A stretch of DNA of 64,000 bases from the NCBI GenBank assembly GCA_027579435.1, contig JANBPK010000934.1, positions 44,784 to 108,783 of the forward strand, read 5' to 3'. The notes beneath the pieces are model-generated. The model worked only from the letters and a program-made list of their open reading frames with translations. It had not been told where the DNA came from and ran no database searches. This stretch comes from Candolleomyces eurysporus (Eukaryota > Basidiomycota > Agaricomycetes > Agaricales > Psathyrellaceae). Below, in pieces: positions 1-12,434 of the stretch (position 1 is its first letter; every line of letters begins with the position of its first letter). Both the position numbers and the translations under genes were made by a program.

Positions 1-191
1 TTTCGGCGACCTAGCATACGTGTCTCTATATACTCTGTTCATCAATACCATTTGGAAGAAGCTGAATTCTGAGGGATGATTCGTTGAAGATGAACAATAT
101 GTGTAAAAAATCCCTACATAGCAAGGGCCAGAGGTGAATTCGGGCCCGGGCACCAAGCAGCCCAGCACGCGAGTGCGTCTCAATAACAGTG

Positions 192-458
192 TTACAGCTG
201 TCGAGGAAACGATAGACCAGATTCCGCTTCATTTCGCTTTTGATATTTGTTTACTTTTGGAGCATCACAAACAATAAGTCATACCAAAACTGGCCGTGCC
301 CTCCAATTCCAACCGCCACTTTGCTCATCCTCAGTCTTTTGGAAGGTCTCAATGCTGACATTCAGCCCCGTTTGAGTATTTGGTTGGATACGCCACCAAA
401 CAAATATCAAAAGCAGAGCAAAATGGAATCTGGTCTATCGTTTCCTCGACAGCTGTAA
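192..458. repeat. Inverted repeat with 61-bp arms (MITE-like or hairpin)
   Basis: Arms 192-252 and 398-458 are reverse complements. The outer 34 bp match perfectly (192-225 with 425-458), the inner 17 bp match perfectly (236-252 with 398-414), and a 10-bp stretch between them differs. The spacer is about 145 bp. The hexamer TAACAG lies just outside both ends (184-189 and 459-464) and could be a target-site duplication, although two extra bases precede the left arm. No transposase is visible inside. It could be a short non-autonomous terminal-inverted-repeat element or a simple fold-back. It lies about 200 bp upstream of the first Hsp70-like gene. Confidence 0.7.
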
Positions 459-605
459 TAACAGAAACAAATAGTTTTCGCCGGGGTTTGAACTTTTTGA
501 GTCCTCTGCGGGTATCACTCCTGCCCCATCACGATTGTGACGCACAGACCAGATGTACCATCGCCTGTCTCTCTTTCAAAGACCGCGAGCGCTTCAGAGG
601 CTCAA

Positions 606-613
606 ATATAAAG
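606..613 (+). promoter_or_regulatory. TATA-like box of the first Hsp70-like gene
   Basis: An ATATAAAG stretch lies about 50 bp upstream of the ATG at 661, a plausible fungal TATA position. I did not find a convincing heat-shock-element array of inverted GAA/TTC units around it. Inferred from sequence and spacing only. Confidence 0.4.
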
Positions 614-660
614 GAGAGTGACAGCTCATTTACAACGCCGCACTTTCTTGCTTTGCTTTC

Positions 661-3139
661 ATGGGCCCTTCCAGACCATTGAATCGTGCACCCTACGATG
701 GAACCCGTAGGAAGCTCATTCTTGCTTTTGATGTAGGAACAACATATAGTGGTATCTCATACAGGTGCGTTCGCGTTAACTTGAAGGCAAACCAAATATG
801 GTTGAAGACACATTAATGTGGTTGGGCCATGTTCCCTCAGTATCCTTGATCCCGGCCAGGTACCAGAGATTAGAGGTGTTACGCGGTTCGTGATTTGCCT
901 CGAAACTCGTGTTCAAGCTGACGTATTCCTCGATTCCTCGTAGGTTTCCCGCGAATGAATATATAAGTGGTGCTTCCAAGATCCCCACCGTAATTTACTA
1001 CGACAAGGCCGGTCGTGTCCAAGCCGTTGGGGCTGAGGCTATGCAGGACGGGATACTCGAGACGGCTTTGGACGAGGGTTGGGTGAAGTCCGAGTGGTAC
1101 GCACGTCTCAGCTCGTCTGGATCGATAATCAAGATCAATTATTATCACTGAATGCGTCTTTCAGGTTCAAACTATTGATTAGACCCAAGCCAGGAGAGTC
1201 AGACTCAAATTTCGCAGACAAAATACCCCCTCTGCCACCAGGGAAAACAGTTATCCAGGTACTAGCCGACTTCTTGCAGTATCTGCAAGCCTGTGCCGAG
1301 GCTTACATCAAAGGCACTCACGCTAACGGTCGGGAGTTATGGGACTCGGTCTCATCCGAGATCGACTATGTCATTTCTCATCCCAATGGCTGGGAGGGTT
1401 ATCAACAAAGCCAGATTCGTAAAGCCGTTATCCTGGCCCAACTGATCCCTGACACGGATCAAGGTCACTCACGGATGCTGTTCGTGACGGAAGGTGAAGC
1501 TAGTCTCCACTTTACAATCGACAACGGGTTACCAGCTGGAGTGATTGAAGCTGGAGAGGGTATCATCGTGGTAGATGCTGGAGGCGGAACCATTGATATC
1601 AGCGCTTACAGTAAGAAGGCACAATCTGGTAACGCCAACGACATCTTTGAAGAAATTGCGATTCCCCAGTGCCACTTCTTCGGCTCGGTTTTCGTCAGCA
1701 TCCACGCGCGATTGTTCCTTGATAGTGCGTATCCACCAGCGAGCGCCGATACTGAGATTTAATCTTTTCTTGGGAGCAGGTTATCTCGAGGAATCTGAGT
1801 ACCACGACGAGCTCGACAGCATTGTCCACTGCTTCGACAAGTCGACAAAGATTCGATTCAATAACGACCAGCAGCCACAGTACATCAGATTTGGGGGAAA
1901 CAAGGACAATGACCCCCCATACAACATTCGGTTTGGTCAACTGAGGCTTTCTGGGTGAGTGACCATGCTTCTTGTTTATTCCGTCGATTTAACACTTATC
2001 TTCACAGAACTGATGTTGCCAAATTTTTCGAGCCTTCGGTGACATGCATCATCAAGTCCGTACTCATCATGGTCGCGAATACACGCAAGCCGATTAAGGT
2101 GAATATTCTTCTGTCTGTAAATGCATATGTCTCACATTGTCCAGCACGTTGTGCTTGTTGGAGGCTTTTCTGCCAGCGACTGGTTGGTCTCAAAGGTGAA
2201 CCAAGCACTCAGTCCGAAAGGGCTGAACATTATCCATCCCGAAAACTACGTGTCCGTCGATTCTTTCTATTTGAGGTCTCGGTGATTCTCAACATTGACC
2301 GCTTCGCATAGGAACAAAGCGGTATCCGATGGCGCCGTTTCGTTCTACCTCGACCAGCGTGTAAAGACGCGCATCGCGAAGGTGGCGTATGGCCCAATGT
2401 ACAGCATAATATACGACAAAAAGAACCCAGAGCACCGACAAAGAGAATCTACCATGATCACCCCGCGCAACGGCACAAAGATAATTCCAGGCCGTTTTAG
2501 CCCAATCTTACCGAAGGTGCGTTCCCCCTTGACCACCGGTGGGCATTTAATTGGAACCTTACGCAGTGTGTGCACGCACTTAGAATACCCAGGTTTCCGA
2601 AGAGCAAAGGTTCTCCTTCAAGCTCAGCAGACAGATTGACACGAAGGGCAGCTTGAAAGCCGACGCCACTGTATGGTGCTATGGGGGGCAAGACCTCGAC
2701 CCTCGATGGAAGGACGTGGATAAAGGTGAGTGGCTATCCACACTCTGAGCAACCATTCCATTGACTACTAATTGATGTTTTCAGATAACTATCGCAAGCT
2801 GTGCACCGTGGAAGCCGACACCTCTTTTTTGCGTCATCGGAAACCACGAAAGAACAAGAATGGGACAAGTGGAGAATACTGGGATTTTGATTTTACTTTC
2901 GTTCTCTGGTTTAGTGCAACAGAACTACGTGCTCAACTGGCTTGGAAAGAAAATGTGCGTACTCTCATCTTCAACTCGAAGTAACTGTTGCTGATCTGTT
3001 CTATATTCTTGATCATTACAACCAATTTTAGGGAGTGGAGAAACAGTACGTACTTTCTCTACGCGGATATCTCATGGGGTTCTGACCGGTTTTGGGTAGG
3101 GGTCCAGCAAAGATAGTGTACGAACCTAATGATGTTTGA
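661..3139 (+). CDS. Hsp70-like (HSPA12-type) ATPase, copy 1
   Basis: Twelve exons: 661-764, 841-885, 944-1096, 1165-1724, 1780-1954, 2008-2098, 2145-2251, 2312-2516, 2593-2725, 2785-2954, 3032-3045 and 3100-3139. They sum to 1797 nt, 598 residues. The actin-like ATPase signature is clear: phosphate-1 loop FDVGTTYSG near residue 24, phosphate-2 loop VVDAGGGTIDIS in exon 4, and an adenosine-type VGGFSASDWL motif in exon 7. These are features of the divergent Hsp70/HSPA12 family, which is greatly expanded in Agaricomycetes. The canonical substrate-binding lid is not recognisable, so ordinary chaperone activity is doubtful. The exon structure nearly matches copy 2 downstream, showing tandem duplication. 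The start is the first ATG in frame, shared in position with copy 2. Client and cellular role cannot be read from sequence. Confidence 0.9.
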
Positions 3140-3550
3140 AACGTACGGGTAGTAGGTTTGAACGAGAACATCCCACATTGAGTGTCGTTCTAGTGAGAAC
3201 ATATGAGTTCTATTGAAAGTCAGATTACTGTGCAGACTTCGATCATATCATATCGCTCGTCCCTTTGATAAATCCACCGAGAACCAGTCAGAGACAGACA
3301 TAGCGATAGCGACCCTACCCGGGTCGAGTTCAAGACCGAAGTCTTTCACGCTTTGTCTACCCCCCCCACCCGAAACCACAGCCAAGGATGCTCACTCTCG
3401 ACTTTCAAAATTGCAAGTTGTAGTTGGATTATTTTCAGTGACGAGCTCATGGGCGTACATGATAGCTACCTCAAGTCACCAACAGGCTGACTCTCGCCGT
3501 AGGAGGCACACAATTAGCCCCTCAAGACGGGAGAGGGGAGAGGTAGACGG
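3140..3550. other. Intergenic, no gene recognised
   Basis: This is the 3' flank of the first Hsp70-like gene running into the 3' end of the minus-strand STAND relic. Short open frames here have no recognisable domain and no match to other parts of the window. Confidence 0.5.
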
Positions 3551-4238
3551 TAGCTAAGAGCCTCACGAAGCAGGGAAATAGCTTCATCAAGGGTTTCATC
3601 GGATCCGGCTTCTATGAAGTTCAAATGGAGTGCAGGAACCGCTGCCTTGAATGGATCGTACACTAAGTGACGAAGGCGAGTGTCGGGCGACAAATCCGAT
3701 TCCTAGTCGGGGCTTACCAAGGCCAATTCCGCCTTGGCAGCAGCCTCAATCAGGTGTACGCCTGAGGGATAGTCTTCGCCACCTGGCTTGCTAACGTAGT
3801 CGGGAACCGTTGTATAGTGCTTGTGGGACCAGAATTTCTGCNAAAAAAAGAAAAAGCTAGCCAGCAAGCGTGCTCCCTTGTGGGCACGCTAAGACACCTC
3901 TTGAGAAACAGACGACTTGCCACTATCCGTACACCCGTACACCCAAAGGAGGTGCTTTACGCTGCCCAATGTCCAGAACGCCCATGAGGTAATGAACTCG
4001 ACCACTGACAGCCTTTTCCCTGGTAAGGGGGCAGAGTCGGTGAGCGATCTCTTCCGATTGTGAGTGTGAGATGCGTCCGTGATGGGCCGGAGGAGCCCAT
4101 AGAGACCTATATCGGCGCAATGAGCGTCGCGAAGCGGGTAATCGATACTCTCTGCGCTTGCTCCTTGCTTCCGGCGGTGGGCTGTGCGCCCACGTCGACT
4201 CGCCCATTTCTCGATCCTTGTAAGAGTCTCGTGGCCAC
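3551..4238 (-). pseudogene. Decayed NACHT-TPR STAND gene
   Basis: On the minus strand the order is: a first-exon remnant resembling ATRLLQGSRNG whose start codon is GTG (4238); the conserved PITDASH block; a Walker A-like GCTDSGKS; then a stop. Fragments matching IEAAAKAE and DTRLRHLVYDPFKAA follow, and finally ETLDEAISLLREALS from a late TPR. The middle of the NACHT domain, including Walker B, and nearly all TPRs are missing. At least two in-frame stops and one n (3842) break it. In the DTRL and TPR pieces it resembles STAND gene E more than the A-D/F group. It is a dead or heavily truncated relative of the six STAND genes at 16-53 kb, sitting between the two Hsp70-like genes. Confidence 0.8.
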
Positions 4239-4451
4239 GGAAGGAATTGCAGCGTTTCTGCAAGAGAAGCAATGATAATAAGCTTAAAGTGGTGAAGTTG
4301 ACGTGTCGACGCGTCCGCGTCAGTGGCCAAAGGCTCGGATCAGTGTTCCGATCCACGGGTCACATCTCTCATTGCACACTGCCTCATGCGTAAGTATGCC
4401 AATCGCAGCCTCTGAGGCGAGCGCCTGACCACACTTTCCGACTTTACTCTC

Positions 4452-6927
4452 ATGGTGCTTTCCGGACGATTGAACCGCACACCTTTCAATGGGACTCGTA
4501 GAAAGCTCGTTCTTGCCTTTGATGTAGGGACGACTTATAGCGGCATCTCGTACAGGTGGGTTTGAGTGTGGTTGGACGTAGTGTGCAAATGTTATTATGA
4601 TACGTCCATCTGATTGCTCTATCTCTTCGTAGTATTCTCGATCCTGGCCAGGAGCCTGATATCAAGGGCGTTACGAGGTAATACTAGAGATGAAAAGCCG
4701 GCTGATTGCTCTAACACGGCCTAGATTTCCTGCAAACGAGCAGATCAGCGGGTCTTCGAAAATCCCGACGGTGATCTATTACGATAAAGAAGGAAAGGTC
4801 CGCGCAGTTGGAGCTGAAGCAATGCGAGAGGGTATACACGAGACAGCCTCTGATGAAGGCTGGGTCAAGGCTGAATGGTGCGCAGACATATGGTCCATTC
4901 TTATAGATCGTGCTGTGTCTAATACCTGTTCGCTTACAGGTTCAAACTGCACATCCGACCGAAGTCGGGTCCACCGAGTCAAGCATCTGAGAAGATACCT
5001 CCGCTTCCTCCAGGGAAGACGGTCATTCAAGTACTCGCGGACTTTTTGTGGTATCTACGAACTTGCGCGGAGGCCTACATCAAAGGTACCTATCCGAATG
5101 GTCGAGAACTCTGGGATTTGGTCGAACCCGACATCGATTATGTGATCTCCCACCCCAATGGCTGGGAGGGTTATCAGCAAAGCCAGATTCGCAAAGCTGT
5201 TGTCCAGGCCACGCTGATTCCAGACACAGAACAAGGCCACTCGCGGGTATCGTTCGTGACAGAAGGAGAAGCGAGCCTTCACTTCACTATCGATAACGGG
5301 TTTTCGGCTGAGGCGATGCAGCATGGGGAAGGCATCATTGTGGTGGACGCTGGAGGAGGCACGATTGACATCAGTGCTTACAGAAAGAGGACGGAAACGA
5401 ACGCTGAGACGAAGGTCGATCTATTCGAAGAGATTTGTATACCTCAGTGTCATTTCCACGGCTCTGTTTTTGTCAGCATTCATGCTCAACTCTACCTCGA
5501 CGGTAAGTTGCAAATGACTTATATCATTTTGTCAATCGTCTCATTATAGAGTGTAGAGTATCTCAAGGACTCGGACTACCACGAAGACCTCAATTATATT
5601 GTTCGTTGCTTCGACAAAACTACGAAGATCCAGTTCAAAAGCGACGACCAACCGCAGTACATCAGGTTCGGCGGGAATCGAGACAACGATCCCACGTACA
5701 ATATTCGTTTCGGTCAGCTGAGGCTTTCAGGGTGCGGTACTTGACTTGTAGGTCTTATCCTCTTCCTCCAATCTGACCTCTTTCACAGGGCAAGCGTTGC
5801 CGGGTTCTTTGAACCTTCGATAAAATGCATTGTTGATGCCGTGCTCAGCATGGCGGCGAACACACAAAAATCAATTAAGGTGAGTCTGAATGACCTTTGC
5901 CTTCAGCCTATCCTGGTGTCACCAAGCGCTGGCAGCATGTTGCACTCGTGGGAGGCTTCTCTGCAAGTGATTGGCTTGTTTCCAAGGTTGATCAAGCGCT
6001 CAGTCCGTCCGGCTTGAGAGTCGTCCATCCAGAGAACTATGTGTAAGTGGATACCACTAGCATGCGTTTCAGTCAGTGAATTCCAGTCGTTTAGTCCCTT
6101 TTTTACAGCAACAAAGCCGTGTCAGATGGCGCTGTATCGTACTACCTCGATCATCGCGTGAAGACTCGTATCACGAAGGTGGCGTATGGGGCAATGTGCG
6201 AAGCTCCCTACCGCTTTCTGAACTCAGAACACCGACAAAGAAGGTCTACTGTCATTACATGCCTTGATGGTGTAGTTAGGGTTCCTGGCCGCTTTCTCAG
6301 CATTCTGCCCAAGGTAAGTTCGTCTCTTTGACTCGAAGGGTATTTATATTAGTGATGACTTAATGATCCTAAATACACAGAACACCCCGATCTCAGAAGA
6401 ACAAAAATTCACCCCCGTGACTTTGACCTTGCTTTCCGAGACGAACACGACCTCGACGCTTAAAGAGACTTTATGGTGCTACAAGGGGAACGATCCCGAG
6501 CCTCGATGGAAGGACATGGATGACAGTGAGCGATCCTACTAAGATCTATCACGGATTTTACTCACATTTCTCCAGCAAACTACGTTCGACTGTGCCAATT
6601 AGAAGCCGATACCTCCTCTTTACGCCATCAAATCCCGCGAAGCAATAAGGACGGAACACTTGGGGCCCACTGGCGGTTCGAATACACTTTTGTTCTCTGG
6701 TTTAGGGCGTCAGAGCTGCGAGCCCAATTAGTTTGGAAAGAAAACGTGAGTATTCTCACCTCTAATTCTGCATCTCGTAAGGGGTCCTTTCCTGATCCGT
6801 ACGACTGCTTCGCCTTGATGTAGGGAGTGGAAAGAAGGTGCGCAGTGTTTCCATGTGCTATCCATATGGCTAACTCGTTATGAGTAGTGGTCCTGCAAAG
6901 ATCGTGTACGAACCGAACGACTTATGA
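4452..6927 (+). CDS. Hsp70-like (HSPA12-type) ATPase, copy 2
   Basis: Twelve exons: 4452-4555, 4633-4677, 4725-4877, 4940-5502, 5557-5731, 5789-5879, 5936-6042, 6109-6313, 6381-6525, 6576-6745, 6824-6837 and 6888-6927. Total 1812 nt, 603 residues. Ten of twelve exon lengths equal those of copy 1; exon 4 is 3 nt longer and exon 9 is 12 nt longer. The ATPase loops are intact: FDVGTTYSG near the N-terminus, VVDAGGGTIDIS in exon 4 and VGGFSASDWL in exon 7. The C-terminus GPAKIVYEPND is shared with copy 1. No frameshift or premature stop is present, so both copies appear functional. As with copy 1, the family is HSPA12-like and the client is unknown. Confidence 0.9.
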
Positions 6928-7038
6928 CTCGGAGTTAGCCGGCTAGTGGCTTGAATAGTTTCGGAATAGTTTCAACGTGTGACATCTCTTATCCCCTGAT
7001 ACCCAGAGCGCTAGTATGTTTCAATAGAATAAAAACTT

Positions 7039-9027
7039 CTACACCACTCTCCCTAGATTACTATGTCTTTGCGAGTCATCGGCGCAGTCGAGGGTTGGCA
7101 GGGATGAAGAAGAGCCAACCTCCCGCATCGTTGGCCCAGGTATTCCTCCCCACCACCTCCACCCAACTTCTTCTGCAACCCGATCCCAGTCCCACTGATC
7201 ATCGCTCTCAGCGAGCTCTCCTTCAACTCCTGGGGATTGGTCTCTCGGCAACTGTGAATATGGTCCAATGTCGTCACCCAGCTCCTCAATAATGGAATTA
7301 GGTTCAGCAATCGGGGGTCGAAAGGGTCCTTCGGCGAAGACGATCCCCAAACATGGATCTGGAACGCCTCTTCTGGGGTCGTTGGTTTGAGATTCAGGAT
7401 CTGTCACGGGGGATATTGGACTCTGTGATGACACCGAGGTTATATGTCTCTGGTACTCGATGCTTGAGATTACTTTGTGAGATCCGATTTGCGAGAGGTA
7501 GAGTGTTTGCTGTCGGTATACGTCCCATTTTCGTAGCCGGAGAATGAAACGAGCTGTGAGGAAGCCCGATAGCCTGTCCAGAGCCGACGAAAAGTGAGAC
7601 AACTCAGAAGGCATCGATCTTGAAGCACTGGCACTCACGGAACCTTCAAACCATTAAGCAACCTCTGGAGAAACCCCCCTTTCTGGATTCATATTACTAG
7701 GTCGTCACAACGGAGAGGTAGGTGTAACTTACCCATGCTTTCTAGAGCCCGCAAATCAGCGTAACTCGAATGATAATTGAGAGACGACGTACAAAGTTTA
7801 ATGTTACGGAAGCGACTGATAGTCCGACTACCGCACTAACGGGGCATCAATTATCAAATTGGTTGGCGTAGATAATCATGCTCACAAAATGTACCAGAAG
7901 CCTTGTCGAAAAATGACAGAGTGCAGAGTCTTTTTTTTTCAGCAGGGTAGCGCTCTCGTCTGATTTCGAGTTACGTTTGACCGAGGACCACAACCTCACG
8001 CTGGCGAGGAGAAATGCGGCCACTTCAAAGGTAACCATGAGAGCTGAAAGGACTCCACGAACTACAATCAAATAGTTTTATGGTCGGGATTCAGTCTACC
8101 AGTTACTCGTAAAAAAGGTTACTCACTCCTAGAATGAAAACGTTTGTTGATATAAATCAGAATCTTGATTCGGGGGTCGACAGTAGAGGGAAGTGCCTCA
8201 CGCAGGGAGTTCACTTTCATTCTGGCATCGCATCACGGGAACGTGAACCTATATGGAGGCGCCCAGCTGAAGATCTTTTCCCCATACGAATGGAAACTTT
8301 AATGACGATCACTTACAATGGCGGCTACCAGACACGCTGATCCCAGTGGGGCCAGAACTAGAAGGACCTTTAGACTCCTCCCGTAGACCGCGTAAGTTCG
8401 TAAGCCCCAAACACCTAAGCCAAATTTGATTCGTTAGTCACTCGAATCAAATGACCAGGATTATTACAAACCTAAGATACCGATACGTCCAAATACGCTC
8501 AGCACACCGCATATCATGTATCCAGTATTGCAGCTGATTTAGGTCGTTCAGCGGCACGTCCAGATAGTGGAAAGTTTATCATATCAGAGATGGGGGAGCG
8601 CTCACTGTCAACATGAGACACGTTCATGAGCGCGTCAAGCTCGACTTTTGGAGAAGTGAACGAAATCACTCACCCTCATTCCGGGGATCCTATGGGAGAT
8701 TGATAGGACATAGAGGGTATTGGTGACGAGGGCGTATCGACAGAGAACGTAGAGCAAGGTTGAAATTCTCCACCTTTGCTTCCATACGTACTCGATTTCA
8801 TCCCTCAGGGTGAGTAGGTAGTCGTAGAAGAGTATAGCTAATTCAGAAGTCAGGGCATACTCGCATGAGGGACCGCGAGGGACGAGAACATACCCAGACT
8901 GCAATATTGGAGATTAAATTCGACTCTGAAATTCGGATCGTTCGGTATATAGTAGCGGTTCAGGTGCTTCGGGGAAAGCGTACCTCTTTAAGCTTGCGCT
9001 TGGAACGACGTCCGTATAGAAAGGCAT
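7039..9027 (-). CDS. DUF6533 multi-pass membrane protein
   Basis: A many-exon minus-strand gene. Exon 1 probably runs 9027-8984 and the DUF6533 core exon 8837-8674 (YDYLLTLRDEIEYVWKQRW, then a hydrophobic helix). Later exons read VWGLRTYAVYGRSLKVLLVL, a TM exon near 8070-7900, SVIFRQGFWYIL, AVVGLSVASVTLNF and finally LTARFILRLRKW with a hydrophilic tail ending at 7039. This order is typical of the Agaricomycete DUF6533 family of about seven-helix proteins of unknown function. Two problems remain: joining exon 1 to the core exon needs a 5-nt microexon (8898-8894) or another start, and a run of nine A on the coding strand (plus-strand T, 7931-7939) must be read one base differently to keep FRQGFWYIL in frame. 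Some internal exon borders (8340-8670) are unresolved. It could be a recent pseudogene. Confidence 0.7.
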
Positions 9028-9876
9028 TGTGATGATTTTTGACGGGCCTACGATCAACGTCGGCCAAAAACCACCAGGGTAATTACAGCCCAACGATCAA
9101 CGTTGGGTCAGTGGGTCAGACCTTGAGAGTAGAGAGCGCGGGGTGTATACTTGGAGGGCCTACCGCTTAATAAATACATTCGGATTGAAGCAGATCTGGA
9201 GGTTTACATCACTACCCTCCGCGTTCAGTCATATGAGGGGCCAGTTTTGTTGGGACTCGGCAGTCGGTTTGTGCGATGACCCTTCAGGAATCCTTCCGCT
9301 TGATATCAGTTTACGCTTCATCCCCTAGATTAGCCTGTTCAGGAAGTGTCATGATTAGTGAAAATCAGGGTCCCGTTGGCTCCGGAGGCTAGATTCGGAG
9401 TTGCATGCGTTCTAGCAATATCCAGTGGCCCCGCGGAGCCAAATTAGATGATGCCGTACAGATACAATGATATTCACGCCCACAAGCAGATCCCAGGCTT
9501 GAATGCGTCCATCTAATGTTGGCACGAGGTCGCGCTGGCATAGGTTGTGGGGTCCACAGATACCCACCAAATCGTGATGAAGAGATCGTGGAGAACTTTT
9601 TTACGGCCTGTTCAAGTTACCGTTTGGATGTCCTCAAGTCTCAGACCTTGAGAGATTGGAGGAGAGTCCATGCGTATATGTCAAAGTTTGTACACGATAA
9701 GATAAGATTGGAACTGCTTGTTGGACAAGGCTACGGTAAACATGATCAAACAGCTAGTGCCAGCGGCAGTGCACCTGTGAGTCGCTTGTCCGCTTCTAAT
9801 GCCAATGGCACAGCAGGTCAGGTTCAAATCCTCCAATTTCCTTGTCGTAACCTCATCAGTTTAGTTCAACAGAGAA
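9028..9876. other. Intergenic between divergent DUF6533 and F-box genes
   Basis: Shared upstream region of the minus-strand membrane protein and the plus-strand F-box gene. An open frame at 9516-9983 overlaps the F-box start in another frame and shows no domain. I see no confident 5' exon for the F-box gene, although TTTAG at 9861-9865 and AACAG at 9868-9872 could serve as splice acceptors. Confidence 0.4.
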
Positions 9877-11364
9877 ATGAACGAGCGGTGCTCTATCTCG
9901 AGGCTCCCAGTCGAAATATTGGACAGGATTTTCGAGTGCTCCCTGCCCGGCGACATCTCTTCGGCTCTGCCGGTTCCCACTAGACCTCCTCTCCTGCTCA
10001 CCCATGTTTGCAGCATATGGAGGAGACTTGCTCACAGAAATTATAGACTTTGGCTAATGATCAATCTGGCTTGGCCTCGAAGATCAAACAGAGAGATCTT
10101 AGCTGCCGACGAACTGCTCGCGCGAGAAAGCAAATTCATAGACCAAGCTCAGTACTGGCTAGACCGATGCGGTGCAGAAAAAATGTCTTTATCCCTCCAT
10201 TTCCCTTTCACCCCCTGGCTGAGCTCGTCTCAGTTAGAACCATACACCGGCGGGGAGCGTTTTAAGTGGGGCAGGTTCCTTGAAACAATCATCAAAAGGA
10301 ATCTGTCCCGATTTCGTTCCCTTGACCTACACTGGCCAAATACCGAGGTAGAGAGCCTCCCTTTCTGGAGTGCTCCATCCCCCTATCTTGAGACCCTCGC
10401 GATTGACTCTGAAGATGGTCAGTTATCCGCATCGTCCATTCTGGAGAGCCAAAGATGGGCCGGCCTTCGCACATGTACAGGTCTTCGTAGGCTTCACATT
10501 GGGCGCCCATCCGATCGCCTCCAGGAGTGGCAGTCTCCTCCACCGTCAATTGGATGGGCTCAGTTAACTCATTTGTCCCTGTCAGCAACTTTACCTCCAC
10601 GGTCTTGCTATACCCTCTTGAGTGTCTGTACCAACCTCAGGGAATGTTACCTCCACATCGCCAACTCACCACCATTTGATACGGAGATCGTTCAGTCTGT
10701 TCAGCTGTCCCATCTTCGCTATTTGGACATTATCCATGATTCATCATCCTTCTATCCCTCCTTCCTTGATTTACTGGAGATACCACGCATTCACACCTTC
10801 AAAATCCACTCCCAATTCCGCGGTGTCATCCCAACAGAAGTGGGCGCGGAAAATAGGTTCTACTTGCAACTGGCCCAATTGAAGTTCCTCACAATCATCC
10901 GAAATTCCACTTTCTTCCAGTCACTCAAACGTGTTTTGAAGTGTACACCAAATTTGACCCGTCTTGTAGTTGGCGGTGACATCGTCTCTATGCCGGATAT
11001 TCTACCATTCCAATTAGGTTCTTCAAATCCCATCCCCCCGTCGCTTCCCTATATGCGTTTCGTCAGCCTCTACATTCCAGCTCCCTCCACTCCAACATTC
11101 ATCTTTCACTTGATGGAGAGCATCCTATCGACGGCAACAGCAGCTCGAACTGATTGCAAAGTCGAGGTCCATCTTCCTCCTCGCGTCACAGCATCCCCCA
11201 CAAAGGCTTCTGTCAGGAAGGACATTGAAGACGTGCTGTCGAGTCGATGGGGAGGCCACTCTCCTATTGTTTCGCTGAAGTTATTCCATGATGCTGGATG
11301 GGATCTTCGGATCTCTCTCCGGAGAGAACAACGTCCGCCTTGGAGGGGCGTTGCTCGACCCTGA
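9877..11364 (+). CDS. F-box-like protein
   Basis: A single open exon of 495 residues starting at ATG 9877. The N-terminus contains an F-box-like segment (ISRLPVEILDRIFECSLP, residues about 6-23), followed by LTHVCSIWRRLAHRNYRLW, the usual second half of the Agaricomycete F-box. The remainder is weakly leucine-rich with repeated (S/C)xxLRxxxL patterns, as in the LRR-like C-termini of this family. Such proteins recruit substrates to SCF ubiquitin ligases through Skp1; no substrate can be inferred. Upstream exons are possible, but the F-box begins immediately after this methionine, so the start is reasonable. No frameshift is seen. Confidence 0.82.
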   Translation: MNERCSISRLPVEILDRIFECSLPGDISSALPVPTRPPLLLTHVCSIWRRLAHRNYRLWLMINLAWPRRSNREILAADELLARESKFIDQAQYWLDRCGAEKMSLSLHFPFTPWLSSSQLEPYTGGERFKWGRFLETIIKRNLSRFRSLDLHWPNTEVESLPFWSAPSPYLETLAIDSEDGQLSASSILESQRWAGLRTCTGLRRLHIGRPSDRLQEWQSPPPSIGWAQLTHLSLSATLPPRSCYTLLSVCTNLRECYLHIANSPPFDTEIVQSVQLSHLRYLDIIHDSSSFYPSFLDLLEIPRIHTFKIHSQFRGVIPTEVGAENRFYLQLAQLKFLTIIRNSTFFQSLKRVLKCTPNLTRLVVGGDIVSMPDILPFQLGSSNPIPPSLPYMRFVSLYIPAPSTPTFIFHLMESILSTATAARTDCKVEVHLPPRVTASPTKASVRKDIEDVLSSRWGGHSPIVSLKLFHDAGWDLRISLRREQRPPWRGVARP

Positions 11365-11503
11365 ATGCTACCCTATTTTGGGAAGGGAGGAGGGAAAGAT
11401 ACGTTATTGGAATCGGCCAAGATGGGTCTGCATGGGTCACTTCACTTCATCACTTGATCTCCCTTCCGCAGTTACCAGGATGCTATACATACTAAGTACG
11501 TAA

Positions 11504-12217
<714 letters not shown>

Positions 12218-12434
12218 TAGCTTGTACGAATGTATGTATTGACCCGAATCGACTAGAACCTCAGTAATTTTGCTTTCGGAAATGAATCGTACTTTCGGCA
12301 GCTGCGAGCTATGCAGATTAAGCCTCTTCAAGTTCAACAAGTACTAGGTGTAAAATTACACCACAGCCCGGCTGCGGCATCGCTATTTATGCAGCGAATT
12401 GCAATACGTCCATGTGAGTCACAGCACCCCAACG

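Noticed and set aside
9825..9836. GGTTCAAATCC, a perfect tRNA B-box
   Set aside because: No matching A-box, acceptor stem or anticodon arm can be folded around it; chance match near the F-box start.
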